Positions 22,263 through 31,429 of a stretch of 64,000 nucleotides of DNA are shown piece after piece. The translations under genes and the position numbers were made by a program. The DNA lies in the NCBI GenBank assembly GCA_030762935.1, contig CM060895.1, forward strand, positions 31,796,501 to 31,860,500, in the 5' to 3' direction. Numbering within the stretch: the first letter of the stretch is position 1; every line of letters starts with the position of its first letter. This DNA is from Hymenopus coronatus. Taxonomy: Eukaryota; Arthropoda; Insecta; Mantodea; Hymenopodidae. Under the pieces are notes generated by a model. That model did not search any database. It was not told where the DNA came from and saw only the letters and a program-made list of their open reading frames with translations.

Positions 22263-23133
22263 TTTTTACTTTGTCTATACGTACTATGTTCATAGTGTAT
22301 AGAGAAGGTATTGCATTGTACCCAAAAATTCGATACCGAGATTTCACCGGAAATACATATTTTGAGACCACCTGAATCCAAAAAAAGCATTTTAGAAACA
22401 TTTCTGTCTGTGTGTATGTGTTTGTCTGTGTGCAGCATATCTCAAAAACGAAAAGACCGTTAAATACCAAACTTGGTATTTAATTTCAGTATCTTCCAAG
22501 GATGCGACACGAAGATTTTCAAGAAAATCCCCCACCCCCAACTACCCTTCTCATGGAAAAATTTTCGAAAATTTTGATTTTCTAAAAAAATGGCTCTAAC
22601 GAATTTGATTAAAATATCATATATTAAAGATATATACTTGACAATTAATATGTATATCTTGAATTTTTTGAAAATAGCCTCTGAAGACTACTTTATTCTG
22701 GATGAATTTTACGGAATTTTGTGTAACTGTTAAACCGTAAGAGATAGACAAAAATTTACCACACAAAAACACATAATTTATGCTATATACATTTTTTTCG
22801 TGGAGTTGACCGTTTTTTTTTTTTTTTTAGATATTTCTTGTTTTTTTTTTGTTTTTTTTTTTTTTGTTTCAGCCTTAAAAAACTTTTACTTTTCTCATAC
22901 AGAAATTAGTCAACTCCTGTCCATACAAACAAAGGAACTTCAGTTACATAGTAACCATCTTTTGCTATCACTTTAACCTATGGTACTCCCTTATTCGCTT
23001 CTACTTACAAGGGAGCAAGTAATAAGACTGCTAATTTTTTCTCATTTAGCATAAAGTAAATAGAAGCATAATCTTTTTAACAAACATTTGTTGCTGAGAT
23101 GTAGAGAAATTCATATAAATGGAACACATCAGA
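22263..23133 (-). repeat. R860 copy, complete, second of a tandem pair
   Basis: Begins TTTTTACTTTGTCTATACG at the exact border with the previous copy and ends AATGGAACACATCAGA. Two T-runs (22808-22826 and 22838-22865) are expansions of the TTTTTTCGTGGAG and GTTTTTGG segments. Confidence 0.95.
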
Positions 23134-23763
23134 TTTTTAAAATAATTGTCAACACAAACTCTTGCCTCATGTTTATTAATTATCTTAAACATTGAAAGCA
23201 TTAGTTTACTAGTCTTAAGTATGTTTAAGAGTGACAACACGTGTTTAAGTTAGCATAGCCTGGCCACATATATCAGAGTTCAGTGGCGCCCTATAGCTAT
23301 TGCTATCGGCTACTTTCTCTCCCAAATGCTTCTTGTGTGATTCCTCAGGGCAATCCATCACGCAATTATTGCTGTGCTTTGTGACGGAGGGACCAGGAAA
23401 ATTACTCAAGGGCTAATGAGGATCGCCTGACGTTTACAATCACCAGCGTTAATTTGGTTTCCTTGTTGACATGATTGACATTTGGCGTGTAGAAATGACA
23501 CATTGTTCATTTTGAAGGCTGAACAACATGTGGTTGTTAGCAGCGTGTTGAACATGCAACGTGCGTTAGGCAGCGGTGCACCACCGTGACACACAAATCA
23601 TTTCCTCTTCATTCTTCAGAGCGTCGTTTAAAATTTACAAATAAATTCCAATGAAAAGCTTCACATTCGAAATATCACATAGCCGTCATTTCAAATCATA
23701 ACTGTTTGTTAATAAGTCTTCCACACGGAGGTAAACTCGGAAAGGTTGAATGAGGTTAAAAAA
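23134..23763. other. Unique DNA, no gene recognised
   Basis: GC-richer around 23270-23600. The minus frame 23406-23594 has several cysteines (CQSCQQGNQINAGDC) but fits no motif I know. There is no evidence of splicing. Confidence 0.35.
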
Positions 23764-23810
23764 TCTGATGTGTTTCATTCACATGACCTTCTCTATATCT
23801 GTGTAACAAG
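23764..23810 (+). repeat. R860 copy split by a SINE, end-A part
   Basis: TCTGATGTGTTTCATTCAC to CTCTATATCTGTGTAACAA. Continues at 24286 after the SINE insertion. Confidence 0.9.
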
Positions 23811-24285
23811 TCGTCCTCCGTGGTGTGATGGTTACCATGCTGACTTCATATACCTAAGGTCGCGGGTTCAAACCCGGCAAAGGACGATGGCTTCCTTCGG
23901 AAGGGAAGTAAAGCCGTTGGTCCCGTGTCGTAGATTTATGGCACGTAAAAGAACCTCAAGCCTGATAGAGAGGCCTCTGAGCAAAATTAAGCGGTCACTT
24001 ATATTAACCAAAACCGGGATTGTAGGCCGTGGTCCACTGGGCTTCTCCCCTTGTTCCCCAGACGTGTACACCTCCGTGGTCTCTCAGCAGCGACTCTAAC
24101 ATTGATGATGCCTGCCGCAGACGCAGGCGAAACGTCTGGGGAACAAGGGGAGAAGCCCAGTGGACCACGGCCAACAAGCCCGGTTTAATAAAAAGTAAGT
24201 GGTCTTTCACGCCAAATTTAGAATGGGATGCTGAGAACCACAGCAGTTAAAGAGCGTCGATAAATAACACGCCAATTTTTTCTTT
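23811..24285 (+). mobile_element. SINE S1 inserted in R860 and itself interrupted
   Basis: Full tRNA-like head: TCGTCCTCCGTGGTGTGATG (A-box region) and CGCGGGTTCAAACCCGGC (B-box), then the S1 body. At GAGCAAAATTAAGCGGTC a 200-bp foldback element is inserted. The body resumes GGTCTTTCACGCC and ends CAGCAGTTAAAGAGCG. R860 sequence flanks both sides. A decayed target duplication (TCTGTGTAACAA / TCTCTGCAACAA) is possible. Confidence 0.85.
23997..24196. mobile_element. 200-bp foldback element nested in SINE S1
   Basis: Terminal ACTTATATTAACC...CCGGG is answered at the other end by CCCGGTTTAATAAAAAGT. Inside lie perfect 41-bp inverted arms (24025-24065 and 24132-24172) with a 66-nt loop. The S1 target is duplicated as AAGCGGTC (23989-23996) and AAGTGGTC (24197-24204), 8 bp with one transition. 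The S1 copy at 31131-31379 shows the empty site AAGTGGTC. An 8-bp duplication fits hAT- or P-type transposition, but the end sequence fits neither. The loop holds a hammerhead-like motif (findings). Confidence 0.8.
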
Positions 24286-25119
24286 TCTCTGCAACAAATT
24301 ATTCTTAAATAGCGTATGCTTCTATTTACTTCCTGCTAATCGAGAAAAAAATAGCAGAAATAGTCTTATTTCTTGCTTCCTTATAAGCACGAGAAGCGAA
24401 TTAAGGGAGTACCATAGCTTAAAGTGATAATCAAAAGCTTTTTGCCATGTGACTGAAGCTCCTTTGTTTGTATGGACACGAGTTAACAAAGTCCTGAATG
24501 AGAAAAATATAAGTTTTTATAGCTTAAACCAAAAACAATGAATATCTCAAAAACAATCAACTGCACGAAAGAAATGTATACAACATAAATTGTGTGTTTT
24601 AATGTGCTCTAAATTTTTTTGTGTGGTAAGTTTCTTTGTCTCTCTCTTACGGTTTAGCACTTATGCAAAATTCCGTAAAATTCACTCAGTATAAAGTAGT
24701 TTTCAGAGGCTATTCTCAGAAAATTAAAAATATACATTTTATTTGTCAGGTAAATATCCTTAACATACGATATTTTAATCAAAATCGTTAGAGCCATTTT
24801 TTAGTAAATCAACATTTTAGGAAAAAGTTCCATGTAAAGGGTAGTTTGGAGTGGGGGAATTTTTCCCAAAATCTTCATGTCGCATCCCCGGAATATACTA
24901 AATTTAAATACCAAGTTTGGTATTTTATCGACGTTTCGTTTTTGAGTTATCGTGTTAACAGACACACGGACACACACACGGACCTTTTTCTGAAAATACT
25001 TTTTTTTGGATACAGGGGACCCTAAAACATATATTTCCGGTGAAATCTCTGTATCGAATTTTTGGTGGAGTGCAATACATTCTCTATACACTATGTAGTG
25101 CGTATAGAGAAAGTAAAAA
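24286..25119 (+). repeat. R860 copy split by a SINE, remainder
   Basis: Resumes CTCTGCAACAAATTATTC and runs to the palindrome region CTATGTAGTGCGTATAGAG and AAAGTAAAAA. With 23764-23810 it makes a complete subfamily a copy. Confidence 0.93.
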
Positions 25120-25430
25120 TTACCAGAAATAATCTTATTACTTGCTTCCTTATAAGTAGAAGGGAAAGAAGGGAGTGGCAATGTTAAATTGACAATCAAA
25201 AGCTGGTTGCTATGTGACTGAAGCTCCTTTGTTGATATGGAAAGGAGTTACAAATTTCCGTATGAGAAAAGTATGGGTTTTTTAAAACTGAAATAACTGA
25301 AATAACAAGGACTCAAAAATGATCAAATCCAGGAAAAGAATGTATATAACATAAATTGTGTTTTAACGTGCTCTATATTTTTTGTGTGATAAGTTTTTGT
25401 GTATCTCTTACGGTGTAACACTTCTGTTAC
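25120..25430 (+). repeat. R860 piece joined after a complete copy
   Basis: Starts inside the end-A third (TTACCAGAAATAATC), right after the previous AAAGTAAAAA. It stops at CTCTTACGGTGTAACAC, so the second half is missing. Confidence 0.88.
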
Positions 25431-25853
25431 ACAAACTGAAATCTTTTAGTCTTCCCTTTACTTGAGACTTTTAAAATTCTGCCTTCTTGGTTCATCTTAA
25501 ATCTCAATTACAGTGAATTGCTCCGAAAGCACACGTCCTGCCTTCCCTTAAGACATCTGTCTTTCGTCATCCGCATTATTTCAAACCTCTCTTTCACAGA
25601 CAGCCTCCCACATCTGCATCTAACGTCTGTTACAATAACCAAAGAAAACGTTCTGTCACATGTTATTAATCTTGCAAATAGATGGGAACATTGTCAGCAT
25701 GATGAGCAGTGGCAGGCAATGCTGCTGGCTATCGCTTGAAGACTCCGCCTCTGCCACGCCACTGTTTGTATTGAGCATCTAGAGTGTTCACATCAATTTG
25801 CAAGCATAACGCACTTATTTACATTGTGATAACATGAGTTGAATAGGTAAGTC
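25431..25853. other. Unique DNA, no gene recognised
   Basis: A 73-codon + frame (25518-25739) is open but matches nothing I know. Base composition is close to 50% GC here, which is unlike the flanking repeats. Confidence 0.35.
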
Positions 25854-26043
25854 TACCAATGAGCTACCATGGCAACATGCCAGCACGGTATTAAATTCAA
25901 CTAACTCACTTGTTTCCCGGTAAACCTAAAAGTGACCTCAAATTATTTGTCTGATGTCATCTCAAAATAATTTACAAGGAAACACACAAGTCAGTTGAAA
26001 AATTTAATGCTATGCCTGCATGTTGCCATTGTAACTCATTGGT
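25854..26043. repeat. Imperfect inverted repeat, ~67-bp arms
   Basis: The left arm (25854-25920: TACCAATGAGCTACCATGG, CAACATGCCAGC, ATTAAATTCAA, ACTTGTTTCC) reads again inverted at 25978-26043 (GGAAACACACAAGTC, TTTAATGC, GCATGTTGCCATTG, CTCATTGGTA). The loop is 57 nt. The arm also occurs singly at 11309. The structure may have arisen from two SINE heads inserted in opposite directions. Confidence 0.75.
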
Positions 26044-26115
26044 AAAGCAACCAGCTAGAGACGAGGATATCCGTGGTTCAAATCCCAGTTAAGGCACTGC
26101 ATTTTTGTGTGAAAA
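26024..26115 (+). mobile_element. SINE S6 head, tRNA-like
   Basis: A-box-like TAACTCATTGGTAAAGCAAC and B-box GTGGTTCAAATCCCAG are spaced as in a tRNA, followed by GGCACTGCATTTTT. Its front overlaps the right arm of the inverted repeat. An intact acceptor stem is not evident. Confidence 0.6.
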
Positions 26116-26960
26116 AACAATTAAATTAATATTGTGACTACATATTTATCTGTTATAATTGCATAAAATATTTGTTAACTTTATGAATTATTGTTGACTG
26201 AATACGTACTTAATATTTCGTTAGAACATGGCAATTAGGAGTCATAAGGAAACAAAATAATATTCTTTAACGCGATTTTCTAGAAATTTCAGAGATGGAG
26301 CTGAAAATAATTAACTATCTACAATACTTTAGTACTCTAAGCAAAGTACGAACCGGTTGTACGTGATAGGAAAATTTTGCAGACCACTTGCCGAGAATGG
26401 GGCACATTTTGCAGTAGTATTTATTAGTACCCGGGGGGGAGCTTGGCCTGGCATCTGGAGAGGGCGCACATTGCTGTCATGCACCGGATGTTCCTCCCCA
26501 AAACAGTTGATTCTGGGCGACGCAAAGTGGGCGCAAGCCACTTGATTTATGTGCCAACCATGTATTACACATAAAACGCGGAACCGGCCTCACTCGACCT
26601 TTTAACCCCGACACTGCGCATGCGCGACAACACTCCCTTCTGTTTTGGTACTCTTTTGCCACTTTGATGCGTTTTTGTCCGGTTTTCATCCAAGAGCAGC
26701 AAAGTTACATGGAGGCCAGGCAAGTTTTTGCTGGCCTGTTGGGTCAAGTTGTTTGTCCTCTGTTTACAACAACTTGACTGATTGGATGGGACCTCCAGCT
26801 TCGCCCCCACATCATCCATCTTGTTCAAATAAATGCATGTATTCAGGATGTTTTAAGTGCCCACCACTGATCAGATAAATGCTTTCTATCCTAACGTTTC
26901 CTAATGTAAACAGAAAATATGGCATCTTTAAAAAAGTTTCGAATTCTCTCTTTGTCTTCT
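26116..26960. other. Unique DNA with a GC-rich core
   Basis: 26390-26720 is much more GC-rich than the surroundings and contains TGCGCATGCGC (26615-26625), the consensus of an NRF-1 type palindrome. Overlapping short frames occur on both strands and none is recognisable. A promoter or an old retroposon are both possible. Confidence 0.35.
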
Positions 26961-26990
26961 TACGAGGGGCGTTCAATAATTCCTTAGAAA
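26961..26990 (+). mobile_element. Possible solo mariner terminal repeat
   Basis: TACGAGGGGCGTTCAATAAT has the TA plus CGAGGGxxGTTCAATAA form common to mariner ends. The M2 end in this window is CAAGGGTCATTCAATAA. I find no partner end or transposase nearby. Confidence 0.4.
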
Positions 26991-26995
26991 AAAGT

Positions 26996-27036
26996 CTAAA
27001 GTGCTCCAATCACATGACTTTCTCTTCATATTTATT
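26996..27036 (+). repeat. Possible R860 end-A scrap
   Basis: GTGCTCCAATCACATGACTT followed by TCTCTTCAT matches the first ~40 bp of R860, including 15 identical bases CACATGACTTTCTCT. Nothing further of the element follows. Confidence 0.45.
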
Positions 27037-27394
27037 TTTAGTCGCTTTGGCTCGTAAGACTCTAATCGCGAATGACACACTGACACATTGTGATAACAAT
27101 AATTATAACGGGATGGTTATAAAGATACTTTGGAATATAATACAAATTATGTTACTTAACATTATATTGGCAAACAGGTAAGAATACAAGATTACATCTT
27201 AAAAAGTTAATTTAGAGTAATATTAAACTGTACAGATATATTTAATTATACTGATCTATAATATATTTATTACATTTTTGTGAACGAAAGCAAATAAAAC
27301 CGGTGTTAATGTATATTACAGTTTTAGATTAGACTGTAGATATAGATAGCTTTTAGGAACATAACATTTTTATACATGGTTTCATTATTTATTA
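27037..27394. other. AT-rich unique DNA
   Basis: Nothing recognised on either strand. Confidence 0.4.
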
Positions 27395-27714
27395 CTTCAA
27401 GTTGTACACTGAGGTTGGGCATCTCAGGTGATCAAGTAGACATGAGTGTTTGCTGTGTGGCCAATTCTCAGACGAGTGATAATGGTTTGATGAATTCTAT
27501 TTAGGTTTTTAAAACAGCAAACAGCAGTGGAGGATCCTCTGAGTGTAGTTTAGTTCCATGATGAGACCCTTGAGTTTTCCAGGCATTGTAGATTTTAGTA
27601 CGGATGTAAAAGGAGAAGTCTGAATGGTGCATTGGAATGTCAGTGTTACACACAGGTTTCCGAAGAGGAGTTTTGGCTGCCTCGTCTGCTTTCTCGCTGC
27701 CGGGAATTTATTGA
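27395..27714 (-). pseudogene. LINE ORF2 C-terminal relic (RNase H end and beyond)
   Basis: One minus frame reads IPGSEKADEAAK, the end of the RNase H domain found in I, R1 and Jockey-related LINEs (usual form PGNEKADELAK), then a ~50-residue stretch with a conserved tryptophan (YNAWKT). After a stop and frame change it continues TIITRLRIGHTANTHVYLI, the RLRIGHT...TH.yL motif just upstream of the C-terminal zinc finger. The reverse transcriptase portion is absent. The relic ends where R860 begins at 27718. Confidence 0.78.
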
Positions 27715-27717
27715 TGA

Positions 27718-27892
27718 GTAACAAATTATTGTTTATAAGCTTATTCTTCTATTTACTTCAAACTAATCAAGTTAAACATTAGCAGAAGCGATTTTATTAC
27801 TTAGTTCCTTATAAGTATAAGGACAATAAGGGACAACACTATGTTAAGTCAACAGTCAAATGTTTTAAAATGTGGTTGCAATGGTTCAGAAA
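27718..27892 (+). repeat. R860 fragment, subfamily b
   Basis: AACAAATTATTGTTTATAAGC, CTTAGTTCCTTATAAGTA and TCAAATGTTTTAAAATG. It lacks the first ~50 bp. It is followed within a few bases by a copy in the opposite direction. Confidence 0.85.
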
Positions 27893-27896
27893 TACG

Positions 27897-28628
27897 TTTT
27901 TACTTTCTCTAGCCCCGTATGCACAATGTACATAGGGATAGAGTCGTATTGTATTCCACCCAAAAATTCGATACCGATATATTTTAGGACCCCCTTTAAC
28001 CAAAAAAAAAAAACATTTTCAGAAAAAGGTCCGTGTGTGCGTGTGTAGCTAAAATACAAAACGTGGTATTTAAGTTTAGTATCTTCCAGGGATGCGACAC
28101 GAAGATTTTGAGAAAAATCCCCCCACCCCAAAATACCCTTTACATGGAACTTTTTTCGAAAATTTTGCTTTTCTTAAAAATGGCTCTAACGATTTTGATT
28201 AAAATTAAAGATATTTACCTGACAAATAAAATGTATATCTTGAATTTTCTGGGAATAGCTTCTAAAGACCTGTTTATTCTGGATGAATTTTCCTTAATTT
28301 GGCATAAATAGTCAACCGTAAGAGATAGACAAAAACTTACTATACAAAAAATGTAGGCCTTGTTAATATATACAAGTTATGCCAATTACATTTTTTTCGT
28401 GGAGCTTACCCTTTTCGAGGTATTCCTTGTTACTAGTTTCAGTTGTGAAGTACTTACACTTTTCTCAGACGGGAGTGTCCGTTTTTCTTTTGTTCTACTC
28501 CTGGCCAAGAAAAGAAGCGATTTGTAATGACAATCGCATTATGACAGCTTTTAAAACATTTGACTATCGGTTTAGCCTAGTGTATTCCCTTATTTTCTCC
28601 CTATTTATAAGAAACTAAGTAATAAGAA
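27897..28628 (-). repeat. R860 copy split by a LINE, end-B part, subfamily b
   Basis: TTTTTACTTTCTCTAGCCCC with hairpin GTATGCACAATGTACATAGGG to TAAGAAACTAAGTAATAAGAA, where the LINE begins. A segment after CGATACCGA (TTTCACCGGAAATACA) is deleted. Confidence 0.93.
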
Positions 28629-28641
28629 AGTTAGATCCACG

Positions 28642-29442
28642 ATGACATACGGAGGAGAAATATGGGGGTGGGAACAAACAGGAAATCTGGATCAATTGAG
28701 GACCCAATTTTTGAAAGGAATTCTGGGTGTAGGGAGGGGTACGGCAAACTGCGGAATAATGAGGGAATTCGGGGCACATAGTGAAACGATAGAGTGCAAA
28801 ATCAGAGCAGTTAAATATTGGATGAGAATCGTTCACGGAAACCAATCTCTAATTAGGGCAGTCTGCTACCGTGAACAGTTGCGAATGCAAGGTAATTTGA
28901 CGTGGGCATCAAAATTAAAGAAAGAGTTGGAAACCATTGGGATGGGAGACATTTGGATGGCGGGGAAGGAAAACAGGCGAAGTATTTGGAGAAAAATTAA
29001 GAAACGTCTCTGTGATATTGACAGACAGCAAATAATTGCGCAATGCACAGAGAAGGTGTCATTAGAAGTACAATTTGGGCTGAAATCGGAGTGGGGTATG
29101 GAGCAATACATCAAAACAGGTACCAAACTCATTAGAGAGGGGCTCGCGTGGATTAGACTAGGAGCATGGAGGAGCACGAACATTTCTGACGAGAATGGTA
29201 CGAGAATCTGTCCCATTTGCGAGGAGGAAGAGTCGTGGACTCACATCTTGGCAAGATGTAGGGGTACGGAGGAATGGCGGGAAAAATATTTTCCGCGATT
29301 TTTTACCACTGCGAATGTAGGGCTAGAAGCATGTTGGGCGCTACTGGCAGGCACGGATAACATGGACGGGCTAGGTAAATTTATACTTAAGGCAAGACAG
29401 CTGAGATCTGAGGAGGCTGCCAATAGAGAAGGGGGGGGATAA
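28642..29442 (+). CDS. LINE ORF2 C-terminal part (no reverse transcriptase core)
   Basis: 266 codons, open to TAA, with no real start because the element is truncated; the frame is open back to the insertion edge (VRST before the first Met). TYGGEIWGW near the beginning is the YGAEIWGW-type motif after the reverse transcriptase thumb of arthropod non-LTR elements. Near residue 190 CPICEEEESWTHILARC forms a C-x2-C-x7-H-x4-C zinc knuckle typical of LINE C-termini. The polymerase and endonuclease domains are missing, so it cannot retrotranspose by itself. A specific clade cannot be fixed from this part. Confidence 0.85.
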   Translation: MTYGGEIWGWEQTGNLDQLRTQFLKGILGVGRGTANCGIMREFGAHSETIECKIRAVKYWMRIVHGNQSLIRAVCYREQLRMQGNLTWASKLKKELETIGMGDIWMAGKENRRSIWRKIKKRLCDIDRQQIIAQCTEKVSLEVQFGLKSEWGMEQYIKTGTKLIREGLAWIRLGAWRSTNISDENGTRICPICEEEESWTHILARCRGTEEWREKYFPRFFTTANVGLEACWALLAGTDNMDGLGKFILKARQLRSEEAANREGGG

Positions 29443-29861
29443 GATCAACTAAACAAAAGTGACTACAATGTTCTACATACATATATATTATGTCATACTT
29501 AGGTCACTGTGTGCTAGGGTTGTATATATTATGTGTATATATGTCTTTTAAGTGTAATTATCTATTATAAGAGGGTGCATTTATGAAGGTGTACTCTGTG
29601 CTGTAAATTTAAGTTGCTATATTTGAATATCTTTGTATCTTTATTTTCGGATTCACTCTTAATTTGTATTGTTGTTTAATATTGTTTTTGACTGTGTATT
29701 TCCTTTGTCTTTTTATTTTCGTGTTTACTCTTTTAATCCTTTGTTGTGGTTGTTGTTTTCATATTGCTTGTAATGTGTATTACAAAAGCAGGTACGGTCT
29801 GTGGACCCGTGCAACTGTTGAAATTCTATGTATGATATTGCTATGTTAATAAATACACTTA

Positions 29862-29880
29862 TTCATTCATTCATTCATTC
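29862..29880 (+). repeat. (ATTC)n tail of the LINE
   Basis: Tandem ATTC units at the LINE 3' end, immediately before the right target duplication. Confidence 0.9.
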
Positions 29881-30000
29881 AAGTAATAAGAACATTGTGC
29901 TAATGAGTACCTCGATTAGCAAGGTGCAGAAAGAAGAATAATCTTATGTAAGAAGTTTGTAGAAGAGCTAGAGAAAGTCATGTGAGTGTAACACATCAGA
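29881..30000 (-). repeat. R860 copy split by a LINE, end-A part
   Basis: AAGTAATAAGAACATTGTGC to GTGAGTGTAACACATCAGA, completing the copy begun at 27897. Confidence 0.93.
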
Positions 30001-30002
30001 TT

Positions 30003-30254
30003 TTATTAATCGTTTTATTTGTATAGCCCCCTTTAACTTCAATGGTCATATCGGGGGCTTTGACTCGTATTACTGTAGGTTTAGTACATTAAGTTAATCA
30101 ATTTTCCATTACTAAACTCACGCACGTTCACACTCACATACATACTCCTAGAATCTGTGGGGGATAGGGAATCATTTTGGTTAAAATAAAATTCCCCGCC
30201 CCAGACGAATCAGAAGTCAGCTCGCTGACCACTCGACCACGGAGGCAGTCTCCG
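30003..30254 (-). mobile_element. SINE S4, tRNA-derived
   Basis: The minus strand starts GCCTCCGTGGTCGAGTGGTC (A-box region). The B-box is eroded. The body contains CCCCCACAGATTCTAGG and, near the 3' end, GCCCCCGATATGACC. Same family as 10322-10555. It directly follows an end A of R860. Confidence 0.72.
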
Positions 30255-30271
30255 TTTCTTTGCATGGCTAG

Positions 30272-30835
30272 TTCCCGTAAGTATTTTAAAACTGAAATCA
30301 ATAACAAGGAATATCTCAAAAACGATCAACTCCACGAAAAAAAAATGTATATAACATAAATTATCTGTTTTAACGAGCACTACATTTTTTGTGCAGTGCG
30401 TTTGTCTATCTCGTACGATTTATCAGTTAATTTCCCAGAAAATTCAAAATATTCATTTTATTTCTGTAGTAAATCTCTCAATATACGATATTTTAATCAA
30501 AATTGTTACAGCCATTTTTGAGCAAATCAAAGTTTTTGAAACTTTTTCCATATAAAGGGTAGTTGGGATGGGTAGATTTTCTTGAAAATCTTCGTGTCAC
30601 AACCTTGGAGAATGTTGAACTTAATACTAGTTTGGTATTTAACGGGCTTTTCGTTTTTGAGTTATGCTGCCCACAGATACACACACACACGAACATTTTT
30701 CTAAATATGCTCTTTTTTATGTTCAGGTGGTGTCAAAACACATATTTCAGGTGAAAGCTAGGTATCGAATTTTTGGGTGCATTACAATACCTTCTATATA
30801 CACAATGTACATAGTACAAGTAGAGAAAGTAAAAA
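30272..30835 (+). repeat. R860 copy, end A missing
   Basis: GTAAGTATTTTAAAACTGAA to GTACATAGTACAAGTAGAG and AAAGTAAAAA. A segment near ATTTATCAGTTAATTTCCCAG is deleted. Confidence 0.9.
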
Positions 30836-30870
30836 TAGAAAAACAAATTACTTGTATATTTGGTATTTTT

Positions 30871-31078
30871 ATTACTTTCTCTATACGTAGGTACTATGTA
30901 CTTAGTGTATAGAGAAGGTATTATATTGAACCCAAAAATTCCATACCGAAATTTCCCCGGAAATACATATTTGAGACACCCTGAATCAAAAACAAATACC
31001 TTTTTAGAAAAAGGTCCGCCTGTGAGTGTCTGTGAGCAACATAGGTCAAAATCGAAAATTCTACTACATACCGTAAGC
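30871..31078 (-). repeat. R860 end-B fragment
   Basis: ATTACTTTCTCTATACG, palindrome ACTATGTACTTAGTG, then CCCCGGAAATACATA and GGTCCGCCTGTGAGTG. It stops after the CA tract. Confidence 0.88.
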
Positions 31079-31130
31079 GAGGAATCTTACCAGCCGTAGC
31101 GATATCACCAAAAATAAATAAAAAGTAAAT

Positions 31131-31379
31131 GGCGTTTTATTTATGGACGGTCTTTAACTGCTGTGCTTCTCAGCGTCCCATTTTATATTAGGCATGAAAG
31201 ACCACTTAATTTTGCTCAGAGGCCTCTCTATCAGGCTTGAGATTCTTTTACGTGCCGTAAAACTATGACACAGGACCCACGGTTTTACTTCCCTTCCGAA
31301 GGAAGTCATGCTAAGGATTTTTACACCCGCCGGGTTTGAACCCGCGACCTTGGGTATATGAAGTTGCACGGAGGGCGAC
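31131..31379 (-). mobile_element. SINE S1, tRNA-derived, with empty foldback site
   Basis: On the minus strand: B-box GCGGGTTTGAACCC-type (read CGCGGGTTCAAACCCGGCGG), TTAGCATGACTTCCTTCGG, ACGGCACGTAAAAG, GCCTGATAGAGAGGCCTCTG, and AAGTGGTCTTTCATGCC. This last segment is uninterrupted and so gives the reference for the foldback insertion at 23997. The A-box part of the head is deleted. Confidence 0.85.
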
Positions 31380-31429
31380 ACGATATGACCAAGTAGTTAA
31401 AGCGCTGTAAAAGAAAATATGTTAAAAAA

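Larger units (their letters stand above)
28629..29880 (+). mobile_element. 5'-truncated LINE insertion
   Basis: 1252 bp flanked by the 12-bp direct repeat AAGTAATAAGAA (28617-28628 and 29881-29892), which is R860 sequence. It ends with an (ATTC)n tail (29862-29880) instead of poly-A. This is the expected product of target-primed reverse transcription with 5' truncation. The open reading frame is still intact, so it is among the younger insertions here. Confidence 0.92.

Noticed and set aside
22808..22865. T-runs as retroposon poly-A tail
   Set aside because: They fall inside contiguous R860 sequence at normally short T-runs, so slippage is the simpler reading.
23811..23880. Functional tRNA gene at the S1 head
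   Set aside because: Same reason; it is the promoter part of a SINE with several copies in the window.
23746..24099. 117-codon ORF
   Set aside because: Spans R860, SINE S1 and the foldback element; a composite of repeats.
28866..29216. 116-codon minus ORF
   Set aside because: Antisense shadow of the LINE frame at 28642-29442.
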